From positions 30,484-94,483 of the forward strand of contig CAJTGJ010000014.1 in the NCBI GenBank assembly GCA_910575695.1: 64,000 bases of DNA, in the 5' to 3' direction. Shown here piece after piece: positions 62,822-64,000 of the stretch. The position numbers and the translations under genes were made by a program. Within the stretch, counting starts at the first letter, position 1. Each line of letters starts with the position of its first letter. This DNA is from Oscillospiraceae bacterium (GTDB lineage Bacteria > Bacillota > Clostridia > Oscillospirales > Oscillospiraceae). The notes below the pieces were generated by a model that was not told where the DNA came from, did not search any database, and worked only from the letters and a program-made list of their open reading frames with translations.

Positions 62822-62936
62822 GATGTGTCCTCCATTCGTGGTTGATATGGATGCAGTTGAAGGAAACGACAAAGTTTGCGGTATCACCGCCTTTCTCACA
62901 ACTGCTTATGCCATTTTGCCACAAATGAGCCGCAGC

Positions 62937-62980
62937 TATGTTGTATTTGGCAAGGTGATAACCTTACCCTTTACAACATA
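62937..62980. repeat. Inverted repeat at the recombinase junction
   Basis: TATGTTGTA (62937-62945) and TACAACATA (62972-62980) form a 9-bp inverted repeat that straddles the stop end of the truncated recombinase at 62964. It may be a recombinase site at the edge of the Tn4451-type remnant. Confidence 0.4.
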
Positions 62981-64000
62981 CATCTTCGTAGAGCTTGCGG
63001 AATAAGATGTTCAGCTCGTTAATACGGTTCTGCGCCTTGTCAAGCTCTTTCCGTTGTTGCGTCAGTGTCTTTTGTACTGCCTTTGCGCTGCACTCGTTGG
63101 CGGTCTGAATAAATTCCTGTTCATGCTCTTTCACATAAGACGTTACGCGCTGCAAGTCTGCAAGGACAAGTTCTTTTAATACGCTTTTGCGGATATAATG
63201 CGTAGTGCAGAGCATATCATTTCTTGCCCGGTTACGGTAGTTGCCGCAAGTGTAGGCGTGTTTCCGTTCAAGCGTCCCGGCTCCGCGTACCGCATACATT
63301 TTGTAGCCGCAGTCCCCGCAAAAGAGCAGCCCGGAAAACAGGTCGATTTCATCAACCTTTGTCGGGCGTTGCCGGGTGGCAATCCGCTTCTGTGCAAGTT
63401 CAAAGGTTTCTTCATCAATCAAAGGCTCGTGAGTGTTGGGGAAGAAATACCGTTTTTCCTCCGGGTTCTTTTTCGTCTTTTTCGACTTATAAGATACCTT
63501 GTAGGTTTTCCCGGTTATGGTATGCCCTAAATACTCTTTCCTTGTCAGAATGTCGTACAGCGTCTTGTCCGGCCAGTTGTACCATGCGTTGAGCTGTGGG
63601 CGGGGGTGGCGTTTGCTCCCTGTCCTGCGGTAGCGCAGTTCCCCGACGGTCAATATCTCATTGTCCCGCAGCCAGTTCTGGATTTCACACATACGGTCGC
63701 CCCGTACATACATTGCAAAAATCTGTTTTACGACGTGTGCCGTTTCCGGGTCGGGTATCAGATGATTGCGGTTATCCGGGTCGATAAGGTAGCCGTAAGG
63801 GGCTTCGCCGTTGACGCGCTCGCCTTTCTGCGCCTTTGCCTGTTTGACTGCCCGGATTTTCTTTGAAGTGTCGCGGGCGTAAAACTCGTTGAACCAGTTC
63901 CGCAGAGGGGTAAACTCGTTATCTTCCCTCGCTGTGTCTACACCGTCGTTAATGGCAATGTAGCGCACTTCGTATTCGGGAAAGACAATCTCTATCAGCT
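62964..64000 (-). CDS. Serine recombinase, 5' end outside window and 3' end truncated
   Basis: The frame is open from the window edge and ends at 62964. It shows the end of the catalytic domain (YIAINDGVDTAREDNEFTPL, FNEFYARDTSKKIRA), the recombinase domain (EAPYGYLIDPDNRNH), a zinc ribbon (LLFCGDCGYKMYAV) and part of the coiled coil (LTQQRKELDKAQNRINEL). It stops after LYEDVCCKG, where family members normally continue, so the 3' end appears disrupted. It is a different recombinase from the 59396 fragment. Confidence 0.85.
   Translation of the reverse strand, partial: LIEIVFPEYEVRYIAINDGVDTAREDNEFTPLRNWFNEFYARDTSKKIRAVKQAKAQKGERVNGEAPYGYLIDPDNRNHLIPDPETAHVVKQIFAMYVRGDRMCEIQNWLRDNEILTVGELRYRRTGSKRHPRPQLNAWYNWPDKTLYDILTRKEYLGHTITGKTYKVSYKSKKTKKNPEEKRYFFPNTHEPLIDEETFELAQKRIATRQRPTKVDEIDLFSGLLFCGDCGYKMYAVRGAGTLERKHAYTCGNYRNRARNDMLCTTHYIRKSVLKELVLADLQRVTSYVKEHEQEFIQTANECSAKAVQKTLTQQRKELDKAQNRINELNILFRKLYEDVCCKG

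Overview
The window is about 64 kb of GC-rich DNA that reads as one large integrative and conjugative element (ICE) of the Tn1549-like kind found in gut Clostridia (Oscillospiraceae-like), plus nested remnants of other recombinase-driven elements at the right edge. The host guess is inference. It rests on the Gram-positive type IV secretion set (PcfB, VirD4, PrgI, VirB4 and a CHAP-type VirB1), large serine recombinases, Tn4451-type TnpV and TnpW proteins, and strong Shine-Dalgarno sequences.

Layout. 0-19 kb: a tightly overlapped plus-strand cargo operon with SSB, a ParB-like protein, ParM/ParR, a C5 DNA methyltransferase, an amidoligase with a gamma-glutamylcyclotransferase, MetK, a PP-loop protein, a DPPY methyltransferase, a VapD-like protein and many unknown DUF-type proteins. 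19-33 kb: a hairpin-rich putative oriT, a second PP-loop protein, MobC, relaxase, PcfB, VirD4, a pilin-like protein, a third methyltransferase, VirB6, PrgI, VirB4 and a peptidoglycan hydrolase. Three minus-strand genes with their own promoters (EamA, a small membrane protein, Tag) sit between these transfer genes. 33-36 kb: a replication/HTH protein and two XRE regulators around divergent promoters with operator-like repeats. 36-42 kb: a leftward nickel-cofactor-type cluster (two CooC-like ATPases, CooT, DUF3786, TetR, Rrf2) and a divergent operon of two class-M-like sirtuins and an HD protein. 42-50 kb: a metal island (AraC, ArsR, HMA chaperone, CadA-type ATPase, RseC-like, ArsR, FeoAB fusion, DUF1385, FeoB-associated peptide). 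50-59.3 kb: XRE regulators, a candidate structured RNA, a DinG-type helicase, four serine-recombinase ORFs (two of them complementary half-proteins) and a phosphoesterase, closed by a strong terminator. 59.4-64 kb: a 3'-truncated TnpX-like recombinase, TnpW, a sigma-like protein, a zinc-finger protein and TnpV, next to a second 3'-truncated recombinase that runs off the window.

How the parts fit. The recombinases excise and integrate the element. MobC and relaxase nick the DNA, VirD4 couples it to the VirB6/PrgI/VirB4/VirB1 channel, ParM/ParR may hold the circular form, and methyltransferases with MetK may guard incoming DNA. The sirtuin and metal modules are passenger functions.

Most unusual points: (1) a tandem pair of catalytic-His-less sirtuins with an HD protein; (2) several genes with a good Shine-Dalgarno but AUA, AUC or CUG where the start codon should be; (3) a recurrent lysine-rich C-terminal tail ending in Arg on unrelated cargo proteins; (4) a split serine recombinase with its halves in reversed order; (5) a fossil feoB 3' end; (6) recombinase genes apparently serving as integration targets.
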